Shown here piece by piece: positions 20,857 through 30,765 of a stretch of 64,000 bases of DNA. Source of the DNA: Collimonas humicola (GTDB taxonomy: Bacteria; Pseudomonadota; Gammaproteobacteria; Burkholderiales; Burkholderiaceae_D); NCBI RefSeq assembly GCF_018304945.1, contig NZ_JAGQEE010000001.1, forward strand, positions 310,001 to 374,000, written 5' to 3'. The position numbers and the translations under genes are program-made. Positions within the stretch are counted from its first letter, which is position 1; every line of letters starts with the position of its first letter. The notes under the pieces were generated by a model. That model ran no database searches. It was not told where the DNA came from and saw nothing but the letters and a program-made list of their open reading frames with translations.

Positions 20857-20884
20857 AAACAGCGAATCCACGGATTCGCTGTTT
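20857..20884 (+). terminator. Rho-independent terminator after gltA
   Basis: A 13-bp perfect stem (AAACAGCGAATCC / GGATTCGCTGTTT) with a 2-nt apex is followed by a T-rich run (GCATTTCTG). It separates gltA from the sucA leader. Confidence 0.8.
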
Positions 20885-21027
20885 GCATTTCTGCAGGTTA
20901 TGCTATGCTCCTGTTCTGTGCCGATTTTCAGGGCGCAGCGTAGTAAAAACATGTGGTGAGCGTGTTTTGAAGGGCAGCATAGGCAGTACCCGAATTTTTA
21001 AGTGGCAGTAAAAGAACACAGCAATAG

Positions 21028-21133
21028 AGCCCTTCCCCACAACTTGATGTGCAATCCGCTAACCGGTCAGGCCGTGTCGCGGAAGGTTATGTTAACCCGC
21101 TAATCTCGCGAAACGCGAAGAAAGGTGAGCAAG
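21028..21133 (+). ncRNA. Structured sucA leader, candidate sucA RNA motif
   Basis: The leader of sucA contains hairpin GGTTA-TGT-TAACC (21085-21097) extended by GCG/CGC (79-81 with 98-100), and hairpin TCGCG-AAA-CGCGA (21106-21118). The second ends just before the ribosome-binding site AAAGG. An upstream CCCTTCCCC (21030-21038) could pair with AAAGG. A cis-regulatory RNA called the sucA motif is established for Burkholderiales in exactly this position. Assignment to it rests on location and local stems, not on a model search. Confidence 0.6.
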
Positions 21134-23989
21134 ATGATGCAACAATACCGCTCTAATTCTTATCTCTTCGGAGGTAATGCACCGTACATTGAAGAGCTGT
21201 ACGAGTCATACCTCGACAATCCCGGTTCAGTTGCCGACAACTGGCGCGCATACTTTGACGCCATGCAGCACGTGCCTGCCGTTGACGGTTCCGACAAGCC
21301 TGACGTAGGTCACGCATCTGTCATCGCCTCGTTCGCCGAGCGCGCCAAGCAAGGTCCAATCCGCACCATCTCCGCTTCGGCCGACGCTGAAATGGGCTTC
21401 AAGCGTGTTGCTGTAACACAACTTATCGCTGCCTACCGCTACCTGGGTTCGCGCTGGGCCAACCTGGACCCGCTGCAGCGCCAGGAACGTTCCGCGCTGC
21501 CGGAACTGGAGCCGAGCTTCTACGGTTTCACCGATGCCGACATGGACATCGTGTTCAACATCAGCAATACCTATTTCGGTCCTGAAACGGCAACCCTGCG
21601 CGATCTGCTGAATGCGCTGCGCGAGACCTATTGCCGTTCGATCGGTACCGAATACATGTACATCAGCGATCCGACCGAAAAGCGTTGGATGCAAGAGCGC
21701 CTGGAGTCGACCCGCTCGGCGCCGGTATTCACCGCGGAAAAGAAAAAGCACATCCTCGACCGCCTGACCGCAGCCGAAGGCCTGGAACGCTACCTGCATA
21801 CACGCTATGTCGGCCAGAAGCGCTTCTCGCTGGAAGGCGGCGAAAGCTTCATCGTCTCCCTGGATGAGACCATCCAGCGCGCCGGCGAAAAGGGTGTGCA
21901 GGAAATCGTCATCGGCATGGCCCACCGCGGCCGCCTGAACGTGCTCGTCAATACCCTGGGCAAGATGCCGCAGGAACTGTTCGCCGAATTCGAAGGTAAG
22001 CACGCCGACGACCTGCCGGCCGGCGACGTCAAGTACCACCAGGGTTTCTCGTCCGACATCACCAGCCCTGGCGGCCCGGTGCATCTGTCGTTGGCGTTCA
22101 ACCCGTCGCACCTGGAAATCGTCAATCCTGTGGTTGAAGGTTCGGTCAAGGCCCGTATGGAACGCCGCGGCGATACCGACGGTTCGCAAGTGCTGCCGAT
22201 CCTGGTGCACGGCGATGCCGCATTCGCCGGCCAGGGCGTGGTCATGGAAACCCTGAACCTGGCGCAAACGCGCGGCTATGGCACAGGCGGCACGGTGCAC
22301 ATCGTGATCAACAACCAGATCGGTTTCACCACTTCCGATCCGCGCGATTCCCGTTCCACGCTGTATTGCTCGGACGTGGTCAAGATGATCGAAGCGCCGG
22401 TGCTGCACGTCAACGGCGACGATCCTGAAGCCGTGGTGTACGCCACCCAGATCGCGCTCGACTACCGCATGGAATTCAAGAAGGATATCGTGGTCGATAT
22501 CATCTGCTTCCGCAAACTCGGTCACAACGAACAAGATACGCCGGCGCTGACGCAGCCGCTGATGTACAAGAAGATCGGCCAGCATCCAGGCACCCGCAAG
22601 CTGTACGCGGACAAGCTGGCAGCCCAAGGCGCCATCGCCGCAGACGAAGGCGACGCCATGGTCAAGGCCTTCCGCGATGCGATGGATGTCGGCAAGCACA
22701 CGGTCGATCCGGTTATCTCCAACTTCAAGAGCAAGTATGCAGTCGACTGGCTGCCGTTCCTGAACCGCAAGTGGACTGACGCCGCCGACACCTCGGTGCC
22801 GGTGACTGAATTGAAGCGCCTGGCTGGCCGTATCACGACCGTGCCGGAAAACTTCAAGGTCCACGCGCTGGTCGAGAAGGTGTTGAACGACCGCGCCGCC
22901 ATGGGCCGCGGCGAACTCAACCTCGACTGGGGCATGGGCGAGCATCTGGCATACGCATCGTTGGTATCGTCGGGCTACGCCATCCGCCTGACCGGCCAGG
23001 ATGCCGGCCGCGGCACCTTCGTCCATCGCCACGCAGTGCTGCACGATCAAAACCGCGAGCGTTGGGATGCCGGCAGCTACATTCCGCTGCAAAACATCTC
23101 GGAACAGCAAGCGCCGTTCAAGGTGATCGACTCGGTGCTGTCGGAAGAAGCCGTGCTCGGTTTCGAATACGGTTATTCCACCGCGGAGCCAAACACGCTG
23201 ACCATCTGGGAAGCCCAGTTCGGCGACTTCGCCAACGGCGCGCAAGTCGTGATCGACCAGTTCATCAGCTCCGGCGAAGTGAAGTGGGGCCGTGCTTCCG
23301 GCCTGGTCATGATGCTGCCGCACGGTTATGAAGGCCAGGGTCCGGAACACTCGTCGGCGCGCCTGGAACGTTATCTGCAGCTGTGCGCGGACAACAACAT
23401 GCAAGTGGTGCAGCCGACTACCGCAGCGCAGATCTTCCATCTGCTGCGCCGCCAGATGATCCGCCTGTTCCGCAAGCCGCTGGTGATCATGACGCCGAAG
23501 TCACTGTTGCGTAACAAGGACGCCGGTTCGCCATTGTCCGACTTCAGCAAGGGCAGCTTCCAGACCGTCATCGGCGAAGTCGATGAGAAGATCGAAGCCA
23601 AGAAGGTCAAGCGCGTTATCGCTTGCTCAGGCAAGGTTTACTACGATCTGGTCAATGCCCGTAAAGAGCGCGGTCAGACCGATGTCGCGATTATCCGTCT
23701 GGAACAGCTGTATCCATTCCCGCACAAGGCGTTCGCTGCCGAACTGAAGCAGTTCCCGAACTTCAATGAGCTGGTGTGGACGCAGGACGAGCCGCAGAAC
23801 CAGGGCGCGTGGCTGCAGATCCAGCACAATATTTTTGAAAACCTGGAAGATGGTCAAAAGCTTGCGTATGCAGGCCGTCCAGCCAGCGCATCGCCAGCCG
23901 TCGGTTACTACGACAAGCACTATGCGCAGCAAAAAGCATTGCTGGACACTGCATTTTCCAAGCTCAAAGGCTTTGTTCTTACCAAATAA
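21134..23989 (+). CDS. sucA: 2-oxoglutarate dehydrogenase E1 component
   Basis: ThDP-dependent decarboxylase of the 2-oxoglutarate dehydrogenase complex. At 951 residues it has the usual length. The start MMQQYRSNSYLFGG is typical for the family, and AAAGGTGAG lies just upstream. Segments EIVIGMAHRGRLNVLVN, GGTVHIVINNQIGFTTS (ThDP/Mg region) and GHNEQDTPA are present. The C-terminal transketolase-like domain contains HGYEGQGPEHSSARLER. It is the first gene of the sucA-odhB-lpdA unit and follows the structured leader. Confidence 0.98.
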   Translation: MMQQYRSNSYLFGGNAPYIEELYESYLDNPGSVADNWRAYFDAMQHVPAVDGSDKPDVGHASVIASFAERAKQGPIRTISASADAEMGFKRVAVTQLIAAYRYLGSRWANLDPLQRQERSALPELEPSFYGFTDADMDIVFNISNTYFGPETATLRDLLNALRETYCRSIGTEYMYISDPTEKRWMQERLESTRSAPVFTAEKKKHILDRLTAAEGLERYLHTRYVGQKRFSLEGGESFIVSLDETIQRAGEKGVQEIVIGMAHRGRLNVLVNTLGKMPQELFAEFEGKHADDLPAGDVKYHQGFSSDITSPGGPVHLSLAFNPSHLEIVNPVVEGSVKARMERRGDTDGSQVLPILVHGDAAFAGQGVVMETLNLAQTRGYGTGGTVHIVINNQIGFTTSDPRDSRSTLYCSDVVKMIEAPVLHVNGDDPEAVVYATQIALDYRMEFKKDIVVDIICFRKLGHNEQDTPALTQPLMYKKIGQHPGTRKLYADKLAAQGAIAADEGDAMVKAFRDAMDVGKHTVDPVISNFKSKYAVDWLPFLNRKWTDAADTSVPVTELKRLAGRITTVPENFKVHALVEKVLNDRAAMGRGELNLDWGMGEHLAYASLVSSGYAIRLTGQDAGRGTFVHRHAVLHDQNRERWDAGSYIPLQNISEQQAPFKVIDSVLSEEAVLGFEYGYSTAEPNTLTIWEAQFGDFANGAQVVIDQFISSGEVKWGRASGLVMMLPHGYEGQGPEHSSARLERYLQLCADNNMQVVQPTTAAQIFHLLRRQMIRLFRKPLVIMTPKSLLRNKDAGSPLSDFSKGSFQTVIGEVDEKIEAKKVKRVIACSGKVYYDLVNARKERGQTDVAIIRLEQLYPFPHKAFAAELKQFPNFNELVWTQDEPQNQGAWLQIQHNIFENLEDGQKLAYAGRPASASPAVGYYDKHYAQQKALLDTAFSKLKGFVLTK

Positions 23990-24049
23990 TTGACGATAGG
24001 GCGGGTCTGGATGATCCGCCCGCCGCCGCACCATCTTACGGAGAATTAA

Positions 24050-25315
24050 ATGGCACTTCTTGAAGTAAAAGTTCCGCAATTGTCGGAATCCGTCGCCGAA
24101 GCGACTTTGTTGGCATGGCACAAAAAAGTCGGCGATGCAGTCAAGCGCGACGAAAACCTGATCGACATCGAAACAGATAAAGTAGTACTGGAATTGCCGG
24201 CCCCGGCCGACGGCGTCATCGTGCAGCTGATCAAGACCGACGGCAGCACCGTGGTGGCCGACGAGGTCATCGCCATCATCGATACCGATGCGTCGGCCAA
24301 GGTCAGCCCGATGGAAGTGGCAGCCGTGCCAGTGCCGCAAGCCGGCCACGCACCGACGCCGGTGGCAGCGCCTGAGTTGCAATCGAAATCGGCAGCAGGC
24401 ATCGCCATGCCGGCCGCAGCGAAAATGCTGGCGGAAAACAATATGTCGGCAACCCAGGTTGCCGGCAGCGGCAAAGACGGCCGCGTCACCAAGGGCGACG
24501 TCATCGGCGCGGTAGCCAACAAGGCAGCAACACCTGCGCCGGCGCCACTGGCAGCGGCGCCAGCCAAAGCACTGCTGCAGCAAGTTGCAGCGCCGACCAA
24601 GGCCAACCTGGACGACCGTCCGGAAGAGCGCGTGCCGATGAGCCGCCTGCGCGCCCGTATCGCCGAGCGCCTGGTGCAGTCGCAATCGACCAACGCCATC
24701 CTGACGACCTTCAATGAAGTCAACATGCAGCCGGTCATGGACCTGCGCACCAAGTACAAGGACAAGTTTGAAAAAGAGCATGGCGTCAAGCTCGGCTTCA
24801 TGTCGTTCTTCGTCAAGGCTGCGGTTGCCGCACTGAAGAAATACCCGATCGTCAACGCCTCGGTAGACGGCAACGACATCGTCTACCACGGTTATTTCGA
24901 CATCGGTATCGCGGTCGGTTCGCCACGCGGCCTGGTAGTGCCTGTATTGCGCGATGCGGATCAAATGTCGATCGCCGACATCGAAAAGAAGATCGGCGAA
25001 TTCGGCGCCAAGGCCAAGGACGGCAAGCTGACGCTGGACGACCTGACCGGCGGTACATTCTCGATCTCCAATGGCGGTACTTTCGGTTCGATGCTGTCGA
25101 CGCCGATCATCAACCCGCCGCAATCGGCGATCCTGGGCGTGCATGCGACCAAGGACCGCGCAGTGGTCGAAAACGGCCAGATCGTGGTGCGTCCGATGAA
25201 CTACCTGGCCATGTCTTACGATCACCGCATCATCGACGGTCGTGAAGCAGTGCTGGCACTGGTGGCGATGAAAGAAGCGCTGGAAGATCCGGCCCGTCTG
25301 TTGCTGGACCTGTAA
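24050..25315 (+). CDS. odhB: Dihydrolipoyllysine succinyltransferase (E2 of 2-oxoglutarate dehydrogenase)
   Basis: Core E2 component that transfers succinyl groups to CoA (gene also called sucB). The 421 residues begin with a lipoyl domain (1-77) whose lipoylated Lys44 is in ETDKVVLEL. An Ala/Pro linker, the peripheral subunit-binding domain (about 115-150: [18 protein letters not shown]) and another linker follow. The catalytic domain has the His-Asp motif [17 protein letters not shown] precedes the ATG, and it lies 60 bp after sucA. Confidence 0.97.
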   Translation: MALLEVKVPQLSESVAEATLLAWHKKVGDAVKRDENLIDIETDKVVLELPAPADGVIVQLIKTDGSTVVADEVIAIIDTDASAKVSPMEVAAVPVPQAGHAPTPVAAPELQSKSAAGIAMPAAAKMLAENNMSATQVAGSGKDGRVTKGDVIGAVANKAATPAPAPLAAAPAKALLQQVAAPTKANLDDRPEERVPMSRLRARIAERLVQSQSTNAILTTFNEVNMQPVMDLRTKYKDKFEKEHGVKLGFMSFFVKAAVAALKKYPIVNASVDGNDIVYHGYFDIGIAVGSPRGLVVPVLRDADQMSIADIEKKIGEFGAKAKDGKLTLDDLTGGTFSISNGGTFGSMLSTPIINPPQSAILGVHATKDRAVVENGQIVVRPMNYLAMSYDHRIIDGREAVLALVAMKEALEDPARLLLDL

Positions 25316-25342
25316 GCTTCAAATCCGCCAAGGCTAGGCAGG

Positions 25343-25399
25343 CGCGCCCTGATTCTGTTTTTTGCCCTTTAGACGGTGCAGAAAGCAGAGCAGGGCGCG
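25343..25399 (+). repeat. Inverted repeat in the odhB-lpdA gap
   Basis: CGCGCCCTG (25343-25351) and CAGGGCGCG (25391-25399) are exact complements 39 bp apart, with an inner TCTG/CAGA pairing and a T6 run in the loop. This could fold in the transcript as a stability or attenuation element within the 227-bp gap. Confidence 0.5.
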
Positions 25400-25542
25400 T
25401 CGCTTAGGTGGCTAAGTAATGATAAGTAATTGATGAGCGCCTGGTCTCTTGTTGCAGGCGTTTGCTGGCAGCGGCGGCAATTGACCGCGCCGGCAGGCAA
25501 AGCGGCGGCGAGATGGCAAGGCAACAACTCCAAGGATGGAAA

Positions 25543-26970
25543 ATGAGCAAACAATTTGATGTCGTAGTGATCGGTGGCGGTCCTGGCGGTTACATTGCAG
25601 CAATCCGCGCCGCCCAGCTGGGTTTCAGCACTGCCTGTATCGATGAATGGAAAAACGCCAAGAACGGCCCGGCGCCGGGCGGCACCTGCACCAACGTCGG
25701 CTGCATTCCTTCCAAGGCGCTGCTGCAGTCGTCTGAGCATTTCGAGCATGCCGGCCATGCGTTCGCCGAGCACGGCATCAATGTCAAGGGCCTGGAGCTG
25801 AACCTGGGCCAGATGCTGGCGCGCAAGGACGGCGTTGTCAAACAGAATAACGAAGGCATCCTGTACCTGTTCAAGAAAAACAAGGTGTCCTTTTTCCACG
25901 GCCGCGGCTCCTTCGTCAAGGGCGATGCCGGCGGTTATGAAATCAAGGTTGCCGGCGCCACGGAAGAAACCATCAGCGCCAAGCACATCGTGCTGGCGAC
26001 CGGTTCCAACGCCCGTGAACTGCCAGGCGCGCCGTTCGATGAAAAACTGATCCTGTCGAATACCGGCGCGCTGGCAATTGACGCGGTTCCGGCTAAACTG
26101 GGTGTTATCGGTGCTGGTGTCATCGGCCTCGAAATGGGCAGCGTATGGCGCCGCCTGGGTGCGGAAGTGAGCGTGCTGGAAGCGCTGCCGACTTTCCTCG
26201 GCGCAGTCGATGAACAGATCGCCAAGGAAGCCGGAAAACTTTTCGCCAAGCAAGGTTTGAAGGTCAGCCTGGGTGTCAAGATCGGCGCCATCACGACTGG
26301 CAAGAATGATGTGACAGTGGAATATGTCGACGCCACCGGCGCCGCGCAGAAGGCCGTGTACGACAAGCTGATCGTTTCGATCGGCCGCACGCCGAACACG
26401 ATCGGCCTGAATGGCGAAGCGGTCGGCCTCAAGCTGGACGAGCGCGGTTTCATCGCGGTTGACGACGATTGCAAGACCAACCTGCCGAACGTCTGGGCGG
26501 TAGGCGATGTGGTGCGCGGCCCGATGCTGGCGCACAAGGCTGAGGAAGAGGGCGTTGCGGTTGCCGAACGTATTGCCGGGCAGCATGGCCATGTCAATTT
26601 CAACACCATTCCGTGGGTGATCTACACCTCGCCGGAAATCGCATGGGTTGGCAAGACAGAACAACAACTGAAGGCAGATGGAGTAGCATACAAGGCTGGC
26701 ACCTTCCCGTTCCTGGCGAATGGCCGGGCGCGCGCCTTGGGCGATACTTCGGGCATGGTCAAGTTCCTGGCGGATGCCAAGACTGACGAAATCCTGGGTG
26801 TCCATATTGTCGGTCCGATGGCGTCCGAGCTGATTTCGGAAGCCGTGGTGGCGATGGAATTCCGCGCCTCGGCGGAAGACATCGCCCGTATCTGCCATGC
26901 GCACCCATCCTTGTCGGAAGCGACCAAGGAAGCAGCGCTGGCGGTCGACAAGCGGTCTTTGAATTTTTAA
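25543..26970 (+). CDS. lpdA: Dihydrolipoyl dehydrogenase (E3)
   Basis: Flavoprotein that reoxidises dihydrolipoamide in 2-oxo-acid dehydrogenase complexes. The 475 residues from [10 protein letters not shown] start after AAGGA; longer in-frame starts lack family sequence. FAD-binding GGGPGGY is at 11-17, and the redox disulfide Cys49/Cys54 is in [13 protein letters not shown]. The NAD-binding [10 protein letters not shown] follows, and the C-terminal catalytic His is in [10 protein letters not shown]. It is third in the sucA-odhB-lpdA unit. Confidence 0.96.
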   Translation: MSKQFDVVVIGGGPGGYIAAIRAAQLGFSTACIDEWKNAKNGPAPGGTCTNVGCIPSKALLQSSEHFEHAGHAFAEHGINVKGLELNLGQMLARKDGVVKQNNEGILYLFKKNKVSFFHGRGSFVKGDAGGYEIKVAGATEETISAKHIVLATGSNARELPGAPFDEKLILSNTGALAIDAVPAKLGVIGAGVIGLEMGSVWRRLGAEVSVLEALPTFLGAVDEQIAKEAGKLFAKQGLKVSLGVKIGAITTGKNDVTVEYVDATGAAQKAVYDKLIVSIGRTPNTIGLNGEAVGLKLDERGFIAVDDDCKTNLPNVWAVGDVVRGPMLAHKAEEEGVAVAERIAGQHGHVNFNTIPWVIYTSPEIAWVGKTEQQLKADGVAYKAGTFPFLANGRARALGDTSGMVKFLADAKTDEILGVHIVGPMASELISEAVVAMEFRASAEDIARICHAHPSLSEATKEAALAVDKRSLNF

Positions 26971-26982
26971 GAAAGAAGCAAG

Positions 26983-27423
26983 ATGCGTGTTCTGCAGCTG
27001 TTGCTGTCACTGTCGCTGACCCTGATGCTAGGCCTTGCGTTATCCGGTTGCGCCACTGTTGCGTCGGAGAACGGTCACGTGCTGATCGAAGCCAGTTCCG
27101 ACAGCCAGCAGCTGGAAGGGGCGCGCTGCGTGGTGAAAACCGACAGCAGCCGCTGGAATGTGGTGACGCCGGGCGATGTCCTGATCGTCGCTGCCGACGG
27201 CGACCTGCACGTAGTGTGCGACAAGCCCGGCTACCGCACTTCGGAAGTGGTGTACCGGGCGCCGCCCGGCTTGAACTCCCCTAGCGTCGGCATCGGCGCT
27301 GCGGGCGGCAGCGGCGGCGTCGGCGCCTCCGGCATCGGTATCGGCGTCAGCCTGCCGCTCAGTTTCGGCGGCAAGGAAAAAGCCTATCCCAGCCGCGTGC
27401 TGGTGGAAATGGGGCGGTCATAG
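26983..27423 (+). CDS. Predicted lipoprotein of unknown function
   Basis: This 146-residue protein has a lipoprotein signal: a hydrophobic core followed by the lipobox ALSGC (Cys around residue 24). The mature part has two Cys residues (ARCVVKT, HVVCDKPG), a PEGA-like turn (GDVLIVAADGDLHVVC), and a Gly/Ser-rich segment (GAAGGSGGVGASGIGIG). It starts 12 bp after lpdA and ends with a strong terminator, so it is likely cotranscribed with the 2-oxoglutarate dehydrogenase genes. No function can be assigned. Confidence 0.78.
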   Translation: MRVLQLLLSLSLTLMLGLALSGCATVASENGHVLIEASSDSQQLEGARCVVKTDSSRWNVVTPGDVLIVAADGDLHVVCDKPGYRTSEVVYRAPPGLNSPSVGIGAAGGSGGVGASGIGIGVSLPLSFGGKEKAYPSRVLVEMGRS

Positions 27424-27450
27424 TTGCTTGGCTGGTTCCTGAGTTGAAGT

Positions 27451-27482
27451 GGGTGAGCGAAAGCTCGCCCATTTTTATTTTT
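27451..27482 (+). terminator. Rho-independent terminator after the lipoprotein gene
   Basis: GGGTGAGC-GAAA-GCTCGCCC, an 8-bp stem with one T-G pair and a GNRA-type loop, is followed by ATTTTTATTTTT. It closes the sucA-odhB-lpdA-lipoprotein unit. Confidence 0.9.
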
Positions 27483-27620
27483 GGCTGCCTCCGAGCGTCG
27501 TGTTTCCCTCGTAAAACCACAGATATTTATCTTCTGTCAATGTCATTGCCGCGATATTGACAAATATGGAACGGATGACGCTTCGCGCATCGGCTCCGTG
27601 AATTTTTGAACTGAAAAGCC

Positions 27621-28718
27621 ATGAATGTATTAGAGTTTTACGAACAGGCGCTGACCCAGCGCGGCTTCCAGGCTGACGAGGCGCAACGGCGCGCAGTCGA
27701 TCGCCTGCAGCGCGCCTACGACGAATGGGTAGAGTACAAGGCGCAGCGTTCCAACTCCTTCAAGCGCCTGATCAACCGGCCGGACGTGCCGCGCGGCGTC
27801 TACATGTGGGGCGGTGTCGGCCGGGGCAAATCGTTCCTGATGGACAGCTTCTATTCGGTGGTGCCGGTGGTGCGCAAGACCCGCTTGCACTTCCATGAAT
27901 TCATGCGCGCCGTGCATCGCCAGCTGGACGAGCTGAAAGGCGTGGCCGATCCGCTCGACGAGGTCGCCAAGCGGGTGGCCAAGAAATACCGTCTGATCTG
28001 CTTCGACGAGTTTCATGTATCCGATATCGCCGACGCCATGATTCTCTACAACCTGCTGAGAGCCTTGTTCGATAATGGCGTGTCTTTCGTCATGACCTCC
28101 AACTACGAGCCCAGCACCCTGTATCCGGACGGCTTGCACCGCGACCGCATGCTGCCGACCATCAAGCTGTTGCAGGACAACCTGGACGTCATGAATATCG
28201 ACGCCGGCATCGACTACCGCAAGCGCGCGCTCGAGCAGGTGGAAACCTATCACTCGCCGCTCAACGCCGATACCGACCGCGCCTTGCGCCATGCGTTTGC
28301 CGGCGTCGCCGAAACCGCCGACGAAGATCCGCTGGTGGATATCGAAGCGCGTAAAATAACGGCCCTGCGCAAGGCCGGCGGGGCCATCTGGTTCGATTTC
28401 AATACCTTGTGCGGGGGGCCGCGCTCGCAAAATGACTATCTCGAAATTGCCAGCCGCTTCCATACGGTGATATTGTCCGGTATCCCGCAGATGTCGGCGG
28501 CCATGTCGTCCGAAGCGCGCCGGTTTACGTGGTTGATCGATGTGTTCTATGATCACAAGATCAAGCTGATCATGTCGGCGGCGGTGCCGCCGGAAGAGCT
28601 CTACACGCAAGGCATGCTGGCCAATGAGTTTCACCGTACCGTGTCGCGTATCATGGAAATGCAGTCGCGCGAATACATGGATAGCGAACGGCGCTCCGAA
28701 GCCGATTCCATCGTCTGA
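27621..28718 (+). CDS. zapE: Cell division ATPase ZapE (AFG1 family)
   Basis: The 365-residue AAA-type ATPase has Walker A GGVGRGKS at 64-71 and Walker B LICFDEFHVSD near 126-136. The AFG1-type segments include FHEFMRAVH and a C-terminal WLIDVFYDHKIKL. ZapE associates with the Z-ring and alters FtsZ bundling in E. coli; mitochondrial homologues are Afg1/Lace1. It stands 197 bp after the terminator, so it probably has its own promoter. It is cytoplasmic or membrane-associated. Confidence 0.93.
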   Translation: MNVLEFYEQALTQRGFQADEAQRRAVDRLQRAYDEWVEYKAQRSNSFKRLINRPDVPRGVYMWGGVGRGKSFLMDSFYSVVPVVRKTRLHFHEFMRAVHRQLDELKGVADPLDEVAKRVAKKYRLICFDEFHVSDIADAMILYNLLRALFDNGVSFVMTSNYEPSTLYPDGLHRDRMLPTIKLLQDNLDVMNIDAGIDYRKRALEQVETYHSPLNADTDRALRHAFAGVAETADEDPLVDIEARKITALRKAGGAIWFDFNTLCGGPRSQNDYLEIASRFHTVILSGIPQMSAAMSSEARRFTWLIDVFYDHKIKLIMSAAVPPEELYTQGMLANEFHRTVSRIMEMQSREYMDSERRSEADSIV

Positions 28719-28768
28719 GCCGGCTCTGCGGCAGTGTCTAAACAATGTATAGAAATGGATAGGTCCTA

Positions 28769-29575
28769 GTGGAATTTGCCTCTTTGAAATTGGCGCCGCG
28801 GCGTCTGGTGCCGGCGCTGGCCGCAGCACTGCTGGCCTTGAGCGCCGGCGCGCATGCGGCAGACGCCGTCCCGCTCAAACCGGTTGCCGAGCCGGCCGCC
28901 GAGCTGACCGCGCGCTACCCGCTGGAGTCGCTGAATTCGGTGGACGTTGCCAACAAGGCGCTGAACGACGTCGCCGACGCCAAGGCCGAGGTGGCGGCGC
29001 GCGATCTGGAGCAGCGCCGGGTCTGCTACACCAAGTTTTTCGTCAACCATTGCCTCGATGCCGCCAAGGAAGAGCGCCGCCTGGCATTGAAAGCGATCCG
29101 CCCGATCGACATTACCGCCAACGCCTTCTTGCGCAAGGATCGCGCCGACGAGCGCGACAAGGCGCTGGCGGCGAACGAAGCCAAGCGTCCGGCCGAGGAA
29201 ACGCAAAAGGCCCAGGACCAGAAGGAAAAAGAGTTGAGCAACGCCGAAAAGGTCAAGCAGGGCGCGGCCAAGGAAAAAGAAGTGGCAGCCAATACCCGCA
29301 AGCATCTGGGCGAGGCCGACAAGCGCGTGGCGGACCACAATGCGCGTGAACTGAAGGCGAAGCAGGACGCTGCCGTCAAGGAGTCGCAACGGGCTGCGAA
29401 TGTAGCCGCTTTCGAGAAAAAGGCGCAGGATTCGGCAGCGCGCCAGCGTGAAGTAGCAGCCAACAAGGCCGCCAAGGCCAAGGATCTGGCCGCCAAGAAG
29501 GCGGCTGAGACCAAAGCGCCGGCAGCGCCGCCTGTGACGCCCCCGGCTGGCGCCGCGCCGGCGTCAGCGCCGTAA
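28769..29575 (+). CDS. Secreted coiled-coil protein of unknown function
   Basis: The start is a GTG. The 268-residue protein has a signal peptide (LVPALAAALLALSAGAHAA) and a short region with two Cys (RRVCYTKFF, NHCLDAA). A long Lys/Ala/Glu/Arg-rich helix (about 110-245) is predicted to be a coiled coil, and the tail is Pro/Ala-rich. The composition resembles TolA-like or periplasmic spacer proteins, but no family motif is recognised. It follows zapE by 50 bp and could be cotranscribed. Confidence 0.68.
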   Translation: MEFASLKLAPRRLVPALAAALLALSAGAHAADAVPLKPVAEPAAELTARYPLESLNSVDVANKALNDVADAKAEVAARDLEQRRVCYTKFFVNHCLDAAKEERRLALKAIRPIDITANAFLRKDRADERDKALAANEAKRPAEETQKAQDQKEKELSNAEKVKQGAAKEKEVAANTRKHLGEADKRVADHNARELKAKQDAAVKESQRAANVAAFEKKAQDSAARQREVAANKAAKAKDLAAKKAAETKAPAAPPVTPPAGAAPASAP

Positions 29576-29610
29576 GCAAGAAGTCCTCTTGACACCGCGT
29601 CATTCGCGCC

Positions 29611-29686
29611 GTCGTTCCTGCGCATGCGGGGACCCATTTTACCGAGTCAGGCAACAAAAATGGATTCCCGCGTACGCGGGAATGAC
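29611..29686. repeat. REP-like imperfect inverted repeat
   Basis: Arms 29611-29640 and 29656-29686 are complementary over about 30 nt with a handful of mismatches. Each arm contains its own small palindrome (CGCATGCG, CCCGCGTACGCGGG). This is the layout of dispersed REP/BIME elements between convergent genes. Confidence 0.7.
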
Positions 29687-29711
29687 GGGGTCGCCTAGAC
29701 GGGGTCGCCTA
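29684..29711. repeat. Two tandem copies of a 14-bp unit
   Basis: GACGGGGTCGCCTA occurs twice in direct succession, and a fragment GTGTCGCCTAG follows at about 29731. It adjoins the REP-like element and looks like slippage debris. Confidence 0.7.
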
Positions 29712-29752
29712 GACGTGGCCGACGAGGCCTGTGTCGCCTAGATGAATGGGGC

Positions 29753-30652
29753 TTACACCGCGCGGCGCATCTTCTTGACGGTGTAGCTGGCGGCTTCCTT
29801 GGGCGGCGCCACCAGCTTGACGATGGCGAACGTGCAGTTGTCGGCAGCGTGGCCTTCGGCGCGCTTGCGCGTCTTGTTGATCAGCATTTCCGCCGCGTCG
29901 CGCGGCTTGTTCATGGCGATCGCCGCACCCATCTCATCTTCGGTGAAATAATGCCACAGCCCGTCCGAGCACAGCAGGAAGGCGTCGCCGGCTTTCAGGC
30001 CGGTATGGCGGCCGATGCTCACCTTCGGCGTATCGGTGCTGGACCCAAGCGCATTGAGCAGGATGTTGGACAGGTTGTGCGATTTCGCTTCGCTGCGCGA
30101 CAGCTTGCCTTCCGCCACCAGCTTTTCGACATAGGAGTGGTCGATGGTGTGTTCGGCAAAGTTGGGACCGTCGAAGCGGTACAGGCGCGAATCGCCGACA
30201 TGGCCCCAGGTTGCCGTGCCGTCCGGCGACAGCACCAGGATCACCATTGTGGTGTGCGGATCCTTGTCGTTGGAGAAGCCGCTCAGCTTGATCACCGTAT
30301 GGGTTTCCAGCGCAATGTTGTGCAGCATGGCTTCAACATTGTCGATCAAGGGCGAAAATCCCTCGAATATCTGCTTGGCGGTGCATATCACCTGTTCGGC
30401 GGCGAGCGCGCCGCCGCTGCGGCCGCCCATGCCATCGGCCAGCACGGCCATCATGTAGCCCGGCGCTTTCGGGGCGGTAAATAGTGCAGTGCGGTCCTGC
30501 TGTTCCTGGCGGTCACCTATATGCTGGCCGGTGCCGGCTTCGATCTTGTATTGGCTCATTCGTCTGGGTAGATTAAACTGCATCCTGTTCAATGTCGGTA
30601 ATTCCGGATTTGCCGGGCCTTGATCCGGCGTGAATACGTCGCTGATCGCCAC
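29753..30652 (-). CDS. PP2C-family serine/threonine protein phosphatase
   Basis: The 299 residues contain all the PP2C metal-site motifs: GDRQEQQDR, VLADGMGGRSGG, WGHVGDSRLYRF, LLCSDGLWHYF and DNCTFAIVKL. It has no membrane segment, so it is a cytoplasmic phosphatase of the Stp type. The longest frame begins with GTG. Internal ATGs (MQFNLPRR, or MSQYKIEAG right at the domain start) are plausible, because none has a clear ribosome-binding site. No partner kinase gene is adjacent. Confidence 0.88.
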   Translation of the reverse strand: MAISDVFTPDQGPANPELPTLNRMQFNLPRRMSQYKIEAGTGQHIGDRQEQQDRTALFTAPKAPGYMMAVLADGMGGRSGGALAAEQVICTAKQIFEGFSPLIDNVEAMLHNIALETHTVIKLSGFSNDKDPHTTMVILVLSPDGTATWGHVGDSRLYRFDGPNFAEHTIDHSYVEKLVAEGKLSRSEAKSHNLSNILLNALGSSTDTPKVSIGRHTGLKAGDAFLLCSDGLWHYFTEDEMGAAIAMNKPRDAAEMLINKTRKRAEGHAADNCTFAIVKLVAPPKEAASYTVKKMRRAV

Positions 30653-30765
30653 CTGCTTACCAATCCAGGATGAGAACGGTAAGAAGTTGATGGGAAATAT
30701 TATACGCAGGAATGATTTTCAAAGTGTTTCCACATGTTAACATTTTCCAACGCAAGAATCTGACC

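Noticed and set aside
21227-23440. 737-codon minus-strand frame opposite sucA
   Set aside because: Shadow of sucA; same codon-bias artefact.
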